From Burkholderiaceae bacterium (GTDB lineage Bacteria > Pseudomonadota > Gammaproteobacteria > Burkholderiales > Burkholderiaceae_C): a stretch of DNA of 64,000 bases. Every line of letters begins with the position of its first letter. Position 1 is the first letter of the stretch. The notes below the pieces were generated by a model. That model had not been told where the DNA came from. It did not search any database and saw only the letters and a program-made list of their open reading frames with translations. The position numbers were made by a program, and so were the translations under genes. The stretch lies in contig JACKLO010000009.1 in NCBI GenBank assembly GCA_024235915.1, positions 1 to 64,000 of the forward strand, read 5' to 3'. This document shows positions 1-10,448 of the stretch, one piece after another.

Positions 1-412
1 AAGGCCTCGCACTCCTCGGGCGGGTAGTCGACGATCAGCACCCCGTCCACACCGGCTGCTGTTGCGTCGGCCACGAACCGCTCAACACCGTACCGCTCCA
101 CCGGATTGGCGTAACCCATCAGCACCACCGGCGTGGTGTGATCGTCCTGGCGGAAGGCACGCACCATGGCCAGCACCTTGTCCAGGCTGATGCCGCGGGC
201 CAGGGCACGTTCGCTGGCTTTCTGGATCACCGGGCCGTCGGCCATCGGGTCGCTGAAGGGCACGCCGAGCTCGATCACGTCGGCACCGCCGGCGGCCAGC
301 GCGTGCATGACCTCCGGCGTGGCGTCGGCGTACGGGTCGCCGGCCGTGACATAGGGGATCAAGGCCTTGCGGTTGGCCGCCTTGAGCGCCTCCATGCGGG
401 TCTTGATGCGGC

Positions 413-416
<4 letters not shown>
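1..416 (-). CDS. trpA: Tryptophan synthase alpha chain (3' end cut by window)
   Basis: This subunit cleaves indole-3-glycerol phosphate to indole and glyceraldehyde-3-phosphate and passes indole to TrpB through the alpha2beta2 channel. The visible N-terminal ~138 residues start MSRIKTRMEAL and carry the family signature IPYVTAGDP and the loop ELGVPFSDPMADGP, which holds the catalytic Glu and Asp region. The C-terminal half lies beyond base 1. Its ATG overlaps the trpB stop by 4 bases (ATGA), so translation is probably coupled. It is the last visible gene of the truA-trpF-trpB-trpA run. Confidence 0.95.
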
Positions 417-1651
<1,235 letters not shown>

Positions 1652-1663
1652 GGGAGAACTCTT

Positions 1664-2323
1664 TCAGGCTTCAGCAGCGAGACGGCGGTCGGTATCACGC
1701 ACCGCCTCGCAGAACCGGCGCATCAGCACGGCATCCTTGATGCCCTTGCCGCTTTCCACGCCGGAACTCACGTCAACGGCCCAGGGCCGGACGCGAACGA
1801 TGCCATCGGTCACACTGGCAGGATTCAACCCACCAGACAAAACGACCGGACAGGGCACGCCGGCGGGAATGAGCGACCAATCGAAGACCTTTCCACCTCC
1901 CCCGTAGCCCTCGACGTGGGCGTCGAGCAGCAGGGCCGAGGCGCGGGAATAACGCCGGGCGAAGTCTAGCAAATCGACCCCCGGCGCCATGCGCACCGCC
2001 CGCAGGTGAGGGCGGCCAGGGGTTGCACAGTCGGCTGGCGACTCGTCGCCGTGGAACTGCAGCAGCGCGCCCGGCACGGCCTCCAGGCCTGCCGTGATCT
2101 CCGCCGGTGTGGCATTGACGAACAGCAGCACCGGTTGCACGAAGGGCGGCAGGCGGCGCGCCAGTTCACCAGCCCGGGCTGCCGTGACAGCACGGGGACT
2201 CCGGGCATAGAGCACGAAGCCGATCGCGTCGGCCCCAGCCGCCACGGCGGCGTCGACATCGGCCTCGCGCGTGAGGCCACAGATCTTGATGCGTGTGCGG
2301 TGAGGGGTGTCGGGTCGGGTCAA
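1664..2323 (-). CDS. trpF: Phosphoribosylanthranilate isomerase
   Basis: This enzyme performs the Amadori rearrangement of N-(5-phosphoribosyl)anthranilate, step 3 of tryptophan synthesis. It is a 219-residue TIM barrel. The start region RIKICGLTREADVDAA contains the catalytic cysteine of the KICG motif. The C-terminal phosphate site reads VVLSGGLNPASV, followed by VDVSSGVESGKGIKD, and holds the conserved catalytic Asp. The ATG overlaps the truA stop by 4 bases, so truA and trpF are probably co-translated. Confidence 0.96.
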   Translation of the reverse strand: MTRPDTPHRTRIKICGLTREADVDAAVAAGADAIGFVLYARSPRAVTAARAGELARRLPPFVQPVLLFVNATPAEITAGLEAVPGALLQFHGDESPADCATPGRPHLRAVRMAPGVDLLDFARRYSRASALLLDAHVEGYGGGGKVFDWSLIPAGVPCPVVLSGGLNPASVTDGIVRVRPWAVDVSSGVESGKGIKDAVLMRRFCEAVRDTDRRLAAEA

Positions 2324-3135
2324 GGCAGCCAGTCCATGGCCGCCGTGTGCTGAGGCAGGCCGAGGACCGCATCGTAGACCGGGCCGACGAAGTACAGGCC
2401 GTCAGCGGCAAAGGTCGGCGCCGCCACCTCGCGACTGCGGGCGGCCAGCACCTCGCCCATCCAATCCGGCGGGCGCCGCCCACTGCCCACGGCGACCAGG
2501 CAACCCAGGATGTTGCGCACCATGTGGTGCAGGAAGGCGCTGGCCTCGAAGTCGAAGACCCAGAGACTGCCCTGGCGTCGCAGGTCCAGACGACGCAGCG
2601 TCTTCACCGGGCTGGCCGCCTGGCAGGCCGCGGCGCGGAACGAACTGAAGTCGTGCTCGCCGATCAGCTGCGCCGCCGCAGCGCGCATCGAGTCGCCATC
2701 GAGCGGTCGGAAGGACCAGCCCACGAGGCCGGTTTCCAGCGACGGCCGCGTCGGTGCCTCGCGCAGCAGGTAGCGGTAGCGCCGGCCCCGCGCGTGATTG
2801 CGGGCGTGGAAATCCGGCGGGACCGGGCGACACCATTCGACGGCGATGTCCGGTGGCAGGAAGCGGTTGCTGCCGCGGACCCAGGAAAACGGGTCGCGCG
2901 CCACCGGTGCGTCCAGGTGCACGACCTGGTTCAGGCCATGCACGCCGGTGTCGGTGCGCCCGGCGCAGACCGTGGACACAGGCACGGTGGCGAATGCGCC
3001 GAGGGCCCGCTCCAGATGGTCCTGCACCGTGCGCCCGTCCGGCTGGCTCTGCCAGCCGTGATACGCCACGCCGCGGTAGCTGATGCCGAGCGCCAGGCGC
3101 CCGGCGCCCACCGCCGCGTCAGCTGAGGCGGTCAA
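2320..3135 (-). CDS. truA: tRNA pseudouridine(38-40) synthase
   Basis: TruA converts uridines 38-40 of the tRNA anticodon stem to pseudouridine. The protein is 271 residues. The catalytic aspartate lies in CAGRTDTGVHG (about residues 57-67). The N-terminus LALGISYRGVAYHGWQSQP and the later motif FLHHMVRNILG are also family hallmarks. It sits between fimV and trpF, as in many Burkholderiales. The fimV stop lies 17 bases inside its 5' end, so these genes appear to be read as one transcript. Confidence 0.96.
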   Translation of the reverse strand: MTASADAAVGAGRLALGISYRGVAYHGWQSQPDGRTVQDHLERALGAFATVPVSTVCAGRTDTGVHGLNQVVHLDAPVARDPFSWVRGSNRFLPPDIAVEWCRPVPPDFHARNHARGRRYRYLLREAPTRPSLETGLVGWSFRPLDGDSMRAAAAQLIGEHDFSSFRAAACQAASPVKTLRRLDLRRQGSLWVFDFEASAFLHHMVRNILGCLVAVGSGRRPPDWMGEVLAARSREVAAPTFAADGLYFVGPVYDAVLGLPQHTAAMDWLP

Positions 3136-5635
3136 GCATGCCCTGCGCCTTGGCCTTCAGCGCGCCGTCGGCCTTGGCGATGACTTCCTCGAGCAGGTCG
3201 CGCGCGCCTTCCATGTCGCCGATCTGGCGGAACTCCTCGGCCAGTTCCAACTTGCGCGCCAGCGGGTCATCGGTCAGCGCACCGTACTCCGAGACCGGCG
3301 GGATGTCGTCCGGCGAGCCCGACGGCTCGAAGTCGGGGAACTTCTCCTCGGCCGCCGGCGCCGCACGCTCCTGGCGCTCGGTGGGGGTGTCGAGTTCGAA
3401 ATCGAGCGCACCGAAGTCGGTCGTGCCGGTTGACGCTGGCGCAGGCGCTTCCACCGGCGGCAGCTCGGGCACCGGCAGTTCGAAGTCCAGCGCGTTGTCG
3501 TCATCGACGGCCGGCACCTCCAGGCGGGCCGTGGCCTCTTCCGGCAGGGCCACGTCGGTGCCCAGCGGGGCGGTCATCTCCGTCGGGGCCATCAGGTCGT
3601 CCTGTCCCGGCGTCGTCGGGGCATCCAGATCGACGTCGAGGTCCAGGTCGAGATCGGCCGACAGATTGGCCACGTCCGGTGGCAACGACGAGGCCGGCTT
3701 CTGCGAGTGCGGCATCGTCGTCGCCGCGAGCGGCTCGACGATCTCGCCACCGCTCATCATCAGCGCGTCGGGCTGACCGCCGGGCTGGTACAGCGGGTTC
3801 TCCGGGTCGACGGTGCGGCCGAGTTCCTGCGCCTTCTCCCAGTCCTCGCCCTCGCCCTTGGTCATCGAATAGACCTGGGTGGCGAGCAGTTCAAAGCCCT
3901 TGGCATCCCGCCGCTTGGCGTAGACCTCCAGCAGCTTCAGGCGGATCGCCTGGCGGTCCGGCGTCGCCCGCATGGCTTCCTTGAGGATCTCCTCGGCCTG
4001 CAGGTCACGGCCATAGGCCAGGTAGACGTCGGCCTCGGCCACCGGGTCGACGTCGCCAATGGCGTCGAGCTGGCTCAGCGAGTAGCTCATCGACGAGGAA
4101 CTTGTGCTCGACGGCGCTTCGCGGGTGTCGATGCGCTGCCCACCGCTGGCGCCGAAGAAGGAATCGGGCTGCAGACGGCTTTCGAGGAACGAGGTCTCGC
4201 CGCCCGGCTTGCGGCCGCGGCCACGCATCTTGTAGAGACCGAAACCCAGCAGCAGGACCACGAGCACACCCGCGCCCGGCAACAGCAGCGGGTTGGCCAG
4301 CAATTCGTCGAGGAAGCTGGGCGCAGGTTCCGGCATGGCGGCGGGTCGCGGTGCGGCTGCCACCGGGCGCGACGCGGCCGGGGCCGGGGTTGCCGCGGCC
4401 GGCGGTTCGGCGGGTGCAGGGGATGCCGTTGCCGCAGGGGCCGGCGCAGGCGCTGGCGCGGCCGCCGGTGTGGGCACTGGTACGGGCGCAGCGGCTTCGC
4501 TCTGCAGCCGCTTCAGTTCCTCGACATTGCGCGCCAGTTCCGCCACGCGGGCTGCGGCATCGCGCTGCGCCGTGTCGCGGGACACCTTGGCCTCGGGGGC
4601 CGACGCCTGCACGGCGCCTTGCGAGAGCTTCAGCTGGTCGGGCGCAGGTGCGGCCTGGCGCTTGTCGTCGACCTGGGCCTGCACCGTGCCAGCCGCCTGG
4701 CGCGACGGCGCCTGGGCCGCCGGAGCCGACGCGACATTGCCGGCCAGGCGCTGGCGGAAGGCGTCGAAATCGCTGCTCTGCGCGACGATGACGCGCCGTG
4801 CCTCGGCGCTTTCGATGGCCGACGCCTCGGTCGTCGACGGTACTTCCAGCACCGCACCCGCCTTCAGCCGGTTCATGTTCTCGCCCATGAAGGCCTGCGG
4901 ATTGGCGCGGTACAGCGACACCAGCATCTGGTCGAGCGAGACGGATTCCGGGCGCACCCGTTCGGCAATGCCGCTGAGCGTGTCGCCGCTGCGCACACGC
5001 ACCCTTTCAGGCGCAGGCGCAGGCGCCGCTGCGGGTGCGCGAGCCGGCGCGGCCGCCACGGCGGGCGCGCGGGCCGGTGCAGGCGCTGGTGCCGGAGGTG
5101 GCATCGGCACGGGCGAGGTGGTCGCACGCGGCGTCGGTGCGGCAGCCGCCACGGGTGCCGGGGGCGCGGACACCACGGGCGCGGTCGGCGCGGCCGCAGG
5201 CGCCGGGGCACGCGCCACGGCCGGCGGGTCGAGCAGCAGCGTGTAGGCGCGCACCAGGCGGCCGGAGGCCCAGTTGGCCTCGAGGATGACGTCCAGGAAT
5301 GGTTCGGTGACCGCCCTGTTACTGCTCAGGCGCAGCACGCTCCGTCCATCCGGACGCTGGTCCAGCGTGACCTGGGCCGAGCCCAGCACCGCGTTGTAGT
5401 CGATGCCAGCGGTGCGGTAGACGTCCGGGCTGGCCACGCGCAGCTGCAGCGTGGATGCCTCTTCCGGCGTGATGCTGGTGACGGCGATCTCTGCCCGCAG
5501 GGATTCACCCAGCGCCGACTGCACGCTCAGGCGCCCCAGGCCCAGGGACCAGGCGGGGCCGGCCAGCAGACAGGCGGCGGCCACGGCCACGCCGGTCCGC
5601 GCATGACGACCCGAGAAGTTCGTGCGGTGTTTCAA
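3119..5635 (-). CDS. fimV: FimV-like polar peptidoglycan-binding protein
   Basis: FimV proteins organise the cell pole and type IV pilus and secretion functions. The frame is open to 5716, but I choose the TTG at 5635: a GGGAG ribosome site lies 5 bases upstream and a signal peptide follows directly (VAVAAACLLAGPAWSLGLG). This gives 838 residues. In order: the FimV N-terminal domain (VQSALGESLRAEI), an Ala/Pro-rich linker, a LysM peptidoglycan domain (VRSGDTLSGIAERV), a second Ala/Pro linker, a membrane helix (LLLPGAGVLVVLLLGFGLY), an acidic cytoplasmic part with a TPR-like segment (AEADVYLAYGRDLQAEEIL), and the FimV C-terminal motif ending MLDRLS. The 3' end overlaps truA by 17 bases. Confidence 0.9.
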   Translation of the reverse strand: MKHRTNFSGRHARTGVAVAAACLLAGPAWSLGLGRLSVQSALGESLRAEIAVTSITPEEASTLQLRVASPDVYRTAGIDYNAVLGSAQVTLDQRPDGRSVLRLSSNRAVTEPFLDVILEANWASGRLVRAYTLLLDPPAVARAPAPAAAPTAPVVSAPPAPVAAAAPTPRATTSPVPMPPPAPAPAPARAPAVAAAPARAPAAAPAPAPERVRVRSGDTLSGIAERVRPESVSLDQMLVSLYRANPQAFMGENMNRLKAGAVLEVPSTTEASAIESAEARRVIVAQSSDFDAFRQRLAGNVASAPAAQAPSRQAAGTVQAQVDDKRQAAPAPDQLKLSQGAVQASAPEAKVSRDTAQRDAAARVAELARNVEELKRLQSEAAAPVPVPTPAAAPAPAPAPAATASPAPAEPPAAATPAPAASRPVAAAPRPAAMPEPAPSFLDELLANPLLLPGAGVLVVLLLGFGLYKMRGRGRKPGGETSFLESRLQPDSFFGASGGQRIDTREAPSSTSSSSMSYSLSQLDAIGDVDPVAEADVYLAYGRDLQAEEILKEAMRATPDRQAIRLKLLEVYAKRRDAKGFELLATQVYSMTKGEGEDWEKAQELGRTVDPENPLYQPGGQPDALMMSGGEIVEPLAATTMPHSQKPASSLPPDVANLSADLDLDLDVDLDAPTTPGQDDLMAPTEMTAPLGTDVALPEEATARLEVPAVDDDNALDFELPVPELPPVEAPAPASTGTTDFGALDFELDTPTERQERAAPAAEEKFPDFEPSGSPDDIPPVSEYGALTDDPLARKLELAEEFRQIGDMEGARDLLEEVIAKADGALKAKAQGMLDRLS

Positions 5636-5737
5636 GGCGTCTCCCAGTGCACAGCGGGCGGGCGCATGGCCCGCTCCGCGACGTCGTCCCTCGACGACCT
5701 CACCCGCGGCGCTCATGACGCAGACGCAGGCGAAATC

Positions 5738-5766
5738 ACAATAACATCAAGCATATAGGCATACAA
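5738..5766 (-). promoter_or_regulatory. Candidate sigma-70 promoter of fimV
   Basis: On the minus strand a TTGTAT (-35, 5766-5761) and a TATTGT (-10, 5743-5738) are separated by exactly 17 bases, in one of the few AT-rich patches of this GC-rich window. Transcription would start near 5731, leaving about 95 bases of leader before the TTG start of fimV. The hexamers match the consensus at only 3 and 4 positions, so this is a suggestion. Confidence 0.35.
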
Positions 5767-5790
5767 GCTCACCCAAGGCTTGATGATCGG

Positions 5791-5813
5791 CCCGGAAAAG
5801 CTTTGTTTCCGGG
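5791..5813. terminator. Hairpin downstream of asd
   Basis: CCCGGAAA and TTTCCGGG form a perfect 8-bp stem with a 7-base loop, about 45 bases past the asd stop and upstream of the fimV promoter candidate. No T-run follows on the minus strand, so it may be a weak or Rho-assisted terminator. Its position suggests that asd and fimV are separate transcripts. Confidence 0.4.
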
Positions 5814-5855
5814 CATCGGGCATCGATGTTGCCGCCGGGCAACGCCTGGACGGGG

Positions 5856-6980
5856 TCAGTCGTCCACCAGGATGCGCAGCATGCGCCGCAGCGGTTCGGC
5901 CGCGCCCCAGAGCAGCTGGTCGCCGATGGTGAAGGCGCCGACGTACTCCGGCCCCATCGCCAGCTTGCGGATCCGGCCCACCGGGATGTCCATCGTGCCC
6001 GTCACGGCCACCGGCGTCAGCTGCGCCAGCGTGGCTTCGCGGGTGTTGGGCACGACCTTGGCCCAGGGGTTGTCAGCGGCGATCATGGCTTCGAGGTCCG
6101 CCACCGGCACGTCCTTCTTCAGCTTGAAGGTCAGCGCCTGGCTGTGGCAGCGCATGGCGCCCACCCGCACGCAGAAACCGTCGACCGGGATCGCCGCGCC
6201 ACCGCCCTGGGTGCTGCCGAGGATCTTGTTGGTCTCGGCCATGCCCTTCCACTCTTCCTTGGACATGCCATTGCCCAGGTCCTTGTCGATCCACGGGATC
6301 AACGACCCGCCCAGCGGCACGCCGAAGTTGGCCGTCTCGTCGGCCGACAGGCTGCGCTGCTTGGCGATGACCTGACGGTCGATCTCCAGGATGGCGCTCT
6401 TGGGGTCGTCCAGCAGTGCGCGCACCTCGGCATTGAGCGTGCCGTACTGCGTCAGCAGTTCGCGCATGTGCTGGGCACCGCCGCCGCTGGCAGCCTGGTA
6501 GGTCATGGTGCTCATCCACTCGACCAGGCCGGCCTTGTAAAGCGCGCCCACGCCCATCAGCATGCAGCTGACGGTGCAGTTGCCGCCGATCCAGTTGCGG
6601 CCGCCGTGCTTCAGCGCGTCGCGGATCACCGGCAGGTTCACCGGGTCGAGGATGATGACCGCATCGTCGGCCATGCGCAGCGTGCTGGCGGCGTCGATCC
6701 AGTGGCCGTTCCAGCCGGCGGCGCGCAGCTTGGGGAACACCGCGCTGGTGTAGTCGCCGCCCTGGCATGTGATGACGATGTCGCAGCGCTTGAGCGCGTC
6801 GATGTCGTGCGCGTCCTGCAGCGTCGTTTCGTTTTTCGCCATCGACGGCGCGCGGCCGCCAGCGTTGCTGGTGCTGAAGAACAGCGGTTCGATGTGGTCG
6901 AAGTCGCCTTCGGCCTGCATGCGGTCCATCAGCACGGAGCCGACCATGCCGCGCCAGCCGACCAATCCTACGAGTGCCAT
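5856..6980 (-). CDS. asd: Aspartate-semialdehyde dehydrogenase
   Basis: Asd reduces aspartyl phosphate to aspartate semialdehyde with NADPH, feeding lysine, diaminopimelate, threonine and methionine synthesis. The protein is 374 residues, the length of the gammaproteobacterial-type enzyme. The NADP loop is VGLVGWRGMVGSVL, and the catalytic cysteine is in IGGNCTVSCMLMG (about residue 134). CVRVGAMRCHSQALTFKL holds the substrate-binding Arg and the catalytic His. The gene follows leuB by about 90 bases and precedes fimV, the usual Burkholderiales order. Confidence 0.96.
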   Translation of the reverse strand: MALVGLVGWRGMVGSVLMDRMQAEGDFDHIEPLFFSTSNAGGRAPSMAKNETTLQDAHDIDALKRCDIVITCQGGDYTSAVFPKLRAAGWNGHWIDAASTLRMADDAVIILDPVNLPVIRDALKHGGRNWIGGNCTVSCMLMGVGALYKAGLVEWMSTMTYQAASGGGAQHMRELLTQYGTLNAEVRALLDDPKSAILEIDRQVIAKQRSLSADETANFGVPLGGSLIPWIDKDLGNGMSKEEWKGMAETNKILGSTQGGGAAIPVDGFCVRVGAMRCHSQALTFKLKKDVPVADLEAMIAADNPWAKVVPNTREATLAQLTPVAVTGTMDIPVGRIRKLAMGPEYVGAFTIGDQLLWGAAEPLRRMLRILVDD

Positions 6981-7070
6981 CTCAGTCTTGCCTTTCCGAA
7001 AACCGGACCCCTGGTGCTCCCGGCTCGTTCGCCGGGGTCCAGGAGTGGGGGCGAGACGATCCGAGAGCTG

Positions 7071-8174
7071 CTAGCTCTTGGTAATGGTTTTGCCGGTGAT
7101 GGCGGCCACGACCGCATCACCCATCTCGCGCGTGCCGACCTTGCGCGTGCCCTCGCTCCAGATGTCGCCCGTGCGCAAGCCGGCCGAGAGCACGGCCTGC
7201 ACCGCCCGCTCGATGCGGTCGGCGGCTTCGGGTTGCTGGAGGGAGTAGCGGAGCATCATGGCAGCACTCAGGATTGTAGCCAGCGGGTTGGCCACGCCCT
7301 GCCCCGCGATGTCGGGCGCGCTGCCATGGCTGGGTTCGTACAGGCCCTTGTTGTTCGCATCCAACGATGCAGACGGCAGCATGCCGATGGAACCCGTCAG
7401 CATCGCCGCTTCGTCCGACAGGATGTCGCCGAACATGTTGCCGGTGACGACCACGTCGAAGGCCTTGGGCGCCTTCACGAGTTGCATCGCCGCGTTGTCC
7501 ACGTACATGTGGTCGAGCTTGACGTCCGGGTACTGGGCGTGCACCTCGGTGACCACGTCCTTCCAGAACTGGAAGGTCTCGAGCACGTTGGCCTTGTCGA
7601 CGCTGGTGACCTTGCCGTTGCGCTTGCGGGCCGCCTGGAAGGCCACGTGCGCGATGCGCTCGATCTCCGGCGTGCTGTAGCGCATGGTGTCGAAGGCTTC
7701 TTCGGCACCTGGAAAGTGGCCGTCTGCGGCGATGCGCCGGCCGCGCGGCTGGCCGAAGTAGATGTCGCCCGTCAGCTCGCGGATGATCAGGATGTCCAGC
7801 CCCGCCACGAGTTCCGGCTTCAGGCTGGACGCGTGCGTGAGTTGTTCGTAGCAGATCGCCGGCCGGAAGTTGGCGAACAGGCCCAGGTGCTTGCGCAGGC
7901 CCAGGATGGCCTGCTCGGGGCGGTACTGGCGTTCGAGCTTGTCGTACTTCCAGTCGCCAACGGCACCGAACAGCACCGCGTCGGCGGCCTTGGCCAGGTT
8001 CAGCGTCGCCTCCGGCAGCGGGTGGCCGTGCGCATCGTAGGCGGCGCCGCCCACGAGGGCGGATTCCATCTCGAAGGACAGGTCCAGCACGTTCAGGACC
8101 TTCACCGCCTCGGCGACGATCTCGGTGCCGATGCCGTCACCCGGCAGGATGGCGATCTTCATGGTCTTGTTCAT
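7071..8174 (-). CDS. leuB: 3-Isopropylmalate dehydrogenase
   Basis: LeuB oxidises and decarboxylates 3-isopropylmalate to 2-oxoisocaproate with NAD+. The frame is open far upstream through leuD, but the protein clearly begins MNKTMKIAILPGDGIGTEI (start 8174, 367 residues). A second ATG at 8162 (MKIAILPG) is equally possible. RELTGDIYFGQPRGR carries the substrate arginine, and VDKANVLETFQFWK and LSDEAAMLTGSIGMLPSASL carry the catalytic Lys and metal Asp residues. It starts 2 bases after the leuD stop, so it is in the leuC-ecn-leuD-leuB operon. Confidence 0.95.
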   Translation of the reverse strand: MNKTMKIAILPGDGIGTEIVAEAVKVLNVLDLSFEMESALVGGAAYDAHGHPLPEATLNLAKAADAVLFGAVGDWKYDKLERQYRPEQAILGLRKHLGLFANFRPAICYEQLTHASSLKPELVAGLDILIIRELTGDIYFGQPRGRRIAADGHFPGAEEAFDTMRYSTPEIERIAHVAFQAARKRNGKVTSVDKANVLETFQFWKDVVTEVHAQYPDVKLDHMYVDNAAMQLVKAPKAFDVVVTGNMFGDILSDEAAMLTGSIGMLPSASLDANNKGLYEPSHGSAPDIAGQGVANPLATILSAAMMLRYSLQQPEAADRIERAVQAVLSAGLRTGDIWSEGTRKVGTREMGDAVVAAITGKTITKS

Positions 8175-8176
8175 GT

Positions 8177-8827
8177 TCAGGCGATGTTCTTGTGCGCGAG
8201 CCACGGCATGCGGGCCAGGCGCTCGGCTTCGAAGGCGCGGATCTTGTCGGCGTGGCGCATCGTCAGGCCGATGTCGTCGAAGCCGTTGACCAGGCAGTAC
8301 TTGCGGAAGGCCTGCACCTCGAACGGCAGTTCCTGGCCGTCGGGCTTGACGATTACCTGCCGCGGCAGGTCCACCGTCAGCGTATAGCCCGGGAAGGCCG
8401 CCACCGCATCGAACAGCGCTGCCACCTGCGATTCCGGCAGCACGATGGGCAGCAGGCCGTTCTTGAAGCAGTTGTTGAAGAAGATGTCGGCAAAGCTCGG
8501 CGCAATCAGCGCGCGGAAGCCGTACTGCTGCAGCGCCCAGGGGGCGTGTTCGCGGCTGGACCCGCAGCCGAAATTTCGCCGCGCCAGCAGCACGGACGCG
8601 CCCTGGAAGCGCGGCTGGTTGAGCACGAAGTCCGGGTTCGGCTTGCGCGCCGCCGGATCCTGGCCAGGCTCGCCCTTGTCCAGGTAGCGCCACTCGTCGA
8701 ACAGGTTCGGCCCGAAGCCGGTGCGCGCGATCGACTTCAGGAACTGCTTCGGGATGATCGCGTCGGTGTCGACGTTCTCCCGGTCCATCGGGGCGACGAG
8801 CCCCTGGTGCACGACAAAGGCGTCCAT
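8177..8827 (-). CDS. leuD: 3-Isopropylmalate dehydratase small subunit
   Basis: LeuD is the swivelling small subunit that, with LeuC, isomerises 2- to 3-isopropylmalate. The protein is 216 residues from the ATG at 8827; a GTG three bases upstream is the alternative. Recognisable segments are MDRENVDTDAIIPKQFLKSI and FGCGSSREHAPWALQQYGF, the aconitase swivel motif. The ATG shares one base with the entericidin stop (TGATG), which supports this start and tight coupling. Confidence 0.95.
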   Translation of the reverse strand: MDAFVVHQGLVAPMDRENVDTDAIIPKQFLKSIARTGFGPNLFDEWRYLDKGEPGQDPAARKPNPDFVLNQPRFQGASVLLARRNFGCGSSREHAPWALQQYGFRALIAPSFADIFFNNCFKNGLLPIVLPESQVAALFDAVAAFPGYTLTVDLPRQVIVKPDGQELPFEVQAFRKYCLVNGFDDIGLTMRHADKIRAFEAERLARMPWLAHKNIA

Positions 8828-8958
8828 CACTTGCTCTTCTTGGCGGCTTCTTCGATCTTGTCGCCGGCCTTGCCGATGTCCTTGCCCATGCCTTCGATGG
8901 TGTTGCAGCCGGCCAGGACAAACAGTGCGGCCAGGGTTGCGAGAACGGTCTTGATCAT
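8827..8958 (-). CDS. Entericidin A/B family small lipoprotein
   Basis: This 43-residue gene sits between leuC and leuD. It encodes MIKTVLATLAALFVLAGC, a signal peptide ending in the lipobox LAGC, then a short Lys/Gly-rich tail with GMGKDIGKAGDKIEE and the end KKSK. That is the entericidin (EcnA/EcnB) pattern of tiny cell-envelope lipoproteins. Its stop overlaps the leuD start, so it is translated with the leucine operon. In E. coli entericidins form an antidote/toxin pair linked to stationary phase; here there is a single copy and its role is unknown. Confidence 0.85.
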   Translation of the reverse strand: MIKTVLATLAALFVLAGCNTIEGMGKDIGKAGDKIEEAAKKSK

Positions 8959-8974
8959 GGCAATGCTCCTTTGT

Positions 8975-10399
8975 TCAGGCGATGCGACGCACGTCGACGA
9001 AGTGCCCCGCCAGCGCGGCGGCGGCGGCCATCGCCGGGCTCACCAGGTGCGTGCGGCCACCGTTGCCCTGGCGGCCTTCGAAGTTGCGGTTGCTGGTGCT
9101 GGCGCAGCGTTCGCCGGGTTCCAGACGGTCGGCGTTCATGGCCAGGCACATGCTGCAGCCAGGCTCACGCCACTGGAAGCCGGCGGCCTTGAAGACCTCG
9201 TGCAGGCCCTCACGCTCGGCCTGCGCCTTCACGCGGCCCGAACCCGGCACCACCATGGCCAGCTTCACGTTGCCGGCCACCTTGCCGCCCACCTTGCGCA
9301 CCACGGCCGCGGCCTCGCGCAGGTCCTCGATGCGGCTGTTGGTGCAGCTGCCGATGAACACCTTGTCGATGCGGATGTCGGCGATGGCCTTGTTCGGATC
9401 CAGCCCCATGTAGGTCAGCGCGCGCTCGATGGCGCCGCGCTTGACGGCGTCCTTCTCCTTGTCGGGGTCGGGTACGCGGTCGTCGATTGACAGCACCATC
9501 TCCGGGCTGGTGCCCCAGGTCACCTGCGGGCGGATCTGGGCGGCATCGAGTTCCACCACGGCGTCGAAGACCGCGTCGGCGTCGGAGTGCAGGCTGCGCC
9601 ACTGCGCCACGGCCTGGTCCCATTCCGGGCCCTGCGGTGCGAACTCGCGGCCCTTCACATAGGCCAGCGTGGTGTCGTCCACCGCCACCAGACCGGCACG
9701 GGCACCGGCCTCGATGGCCATGTTGCACACCGTCATGCGGCCTTCCATGCTCAGCGCCCGGATGGCGCTGCCGCCGAACTCGATGGTGTAGCCGGTGCCG
9801 CCGGCGGTGCCGATGCGGCCGATGATGGCCAGCACGATGTCCTTGGCCGAGCAGCCGGGCGCGAGCTTGCCGTCCACCCGGACCAGCATGTTCTTCGCCT
9901 TCTTGGCCAACAGCGTCTGCGTGGCCATCACGTGCTCGACCTCGCTGGTGCCGATGCCGTGCGCCAACGCACCGAAGGCGCCATGGGTGCTGGTGTGGCT
10001 GTCGCCGCAGACCACCGTCATGCCCGGCAGCGTGGCGCCACTTTCCGGGCCGATCACGTGCACGATGCCCTGGCGCTTGTCCAGGAACGGAAAGTACGCC
10101 GCGGCGCCGAAAGCCTGGATGTTGGCGTCCAGGGTGACGATCTGCTGCTTGCTGATCGGGTCGGCGATGCCGTCGTAGCCGCGTTCCCAGCCGGTGGTGG
10201 GCGTGTTGTGGTCGGCCGTGGCGACGATGGAACTCGTGCGCCAGACCTTGCGCCCGGCCAGACGCAGACCCTCGAAGGCCTGCGGGCTGGTCACCTCGTG
10301 CACGAGGTGGCGGTCGATGTAGAGCACGGCGGTGCCGTCCTCTTCCGTGTGGACGACGTGGTCGTCCCAGAGCTTGTCGTACAGGGTGCGTCCGGGCAT
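8975..10399 (-). CDS. leuC: 3-Isopropylmalate dehydratase large subunit
   Basis: LeuC is the aconitase-type [4Fe-4S] subunit of isopropylmalate isomerase. The protein is 474 residues, starting MPGRTLYDKLWDDHVV. The cluster cysteines are in VFIGSCTNSRIEDLR (about residue 350) and GCSMCLAMNADRLEPGERC. VCGDSHTSTHGAFGALAHG is the aconitase signature. It is the first gene of the leuC-entericidin-leuD-leuB run. Confidence 0.97.
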   Translation of the reverse strand: MPGRTLYDKLWDDHVVHTEEDGTAVLYIDRHLVHEVTSPQAFEGLRLAGRKVWRTSSIVATADHNTPTTGWERGYDGIADPISKQQIVTLDANIQAFGAAAYFPFLDKRQGIVHVIGPESGATLPGMTVVCGDSHTSTHGAFGALAHGIGTSEVEHVMATQTLLAKKAKNMLVRVDGKLAPGCSAKDIVLAIIGRIGTAGGTGYTIEFGGSAIRALSMEGRMTVCNMAIEAGARAGLVAVDDTTLAYVKGREFAPQGPEWDQAVAQWRSLHSDADAVFDAVVELDAAQIRPQVTWGTSPEMVLSIDDRVPDPDKEKDAVKRGAIERALTYMGLDPNKAIADIRIDKVFIGSCTNSRIEDLREAAAVVRKVGGKVAGNVKLAMVVPGSGRVKAQAEREGLHEVFKAAGFQWREPGCSMCLAMNADRLEPGERCASTSNRNFEGRQGNGGRTHLVSPAMAAAAALAGHFVDVRRIA

Positions 10400-10448
10400 G
10401 GGTCGGGGCCTCTCGAGCCCATGATTGTCGCGCAGACGCGGCGGCGCT

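Noticed and set aside
5826..8387. 853-codon plus-strand open frame opposite asd and leuB
   Set aside because: Low-complexity shadow of two well-supported genes; no fold or ribosome site.
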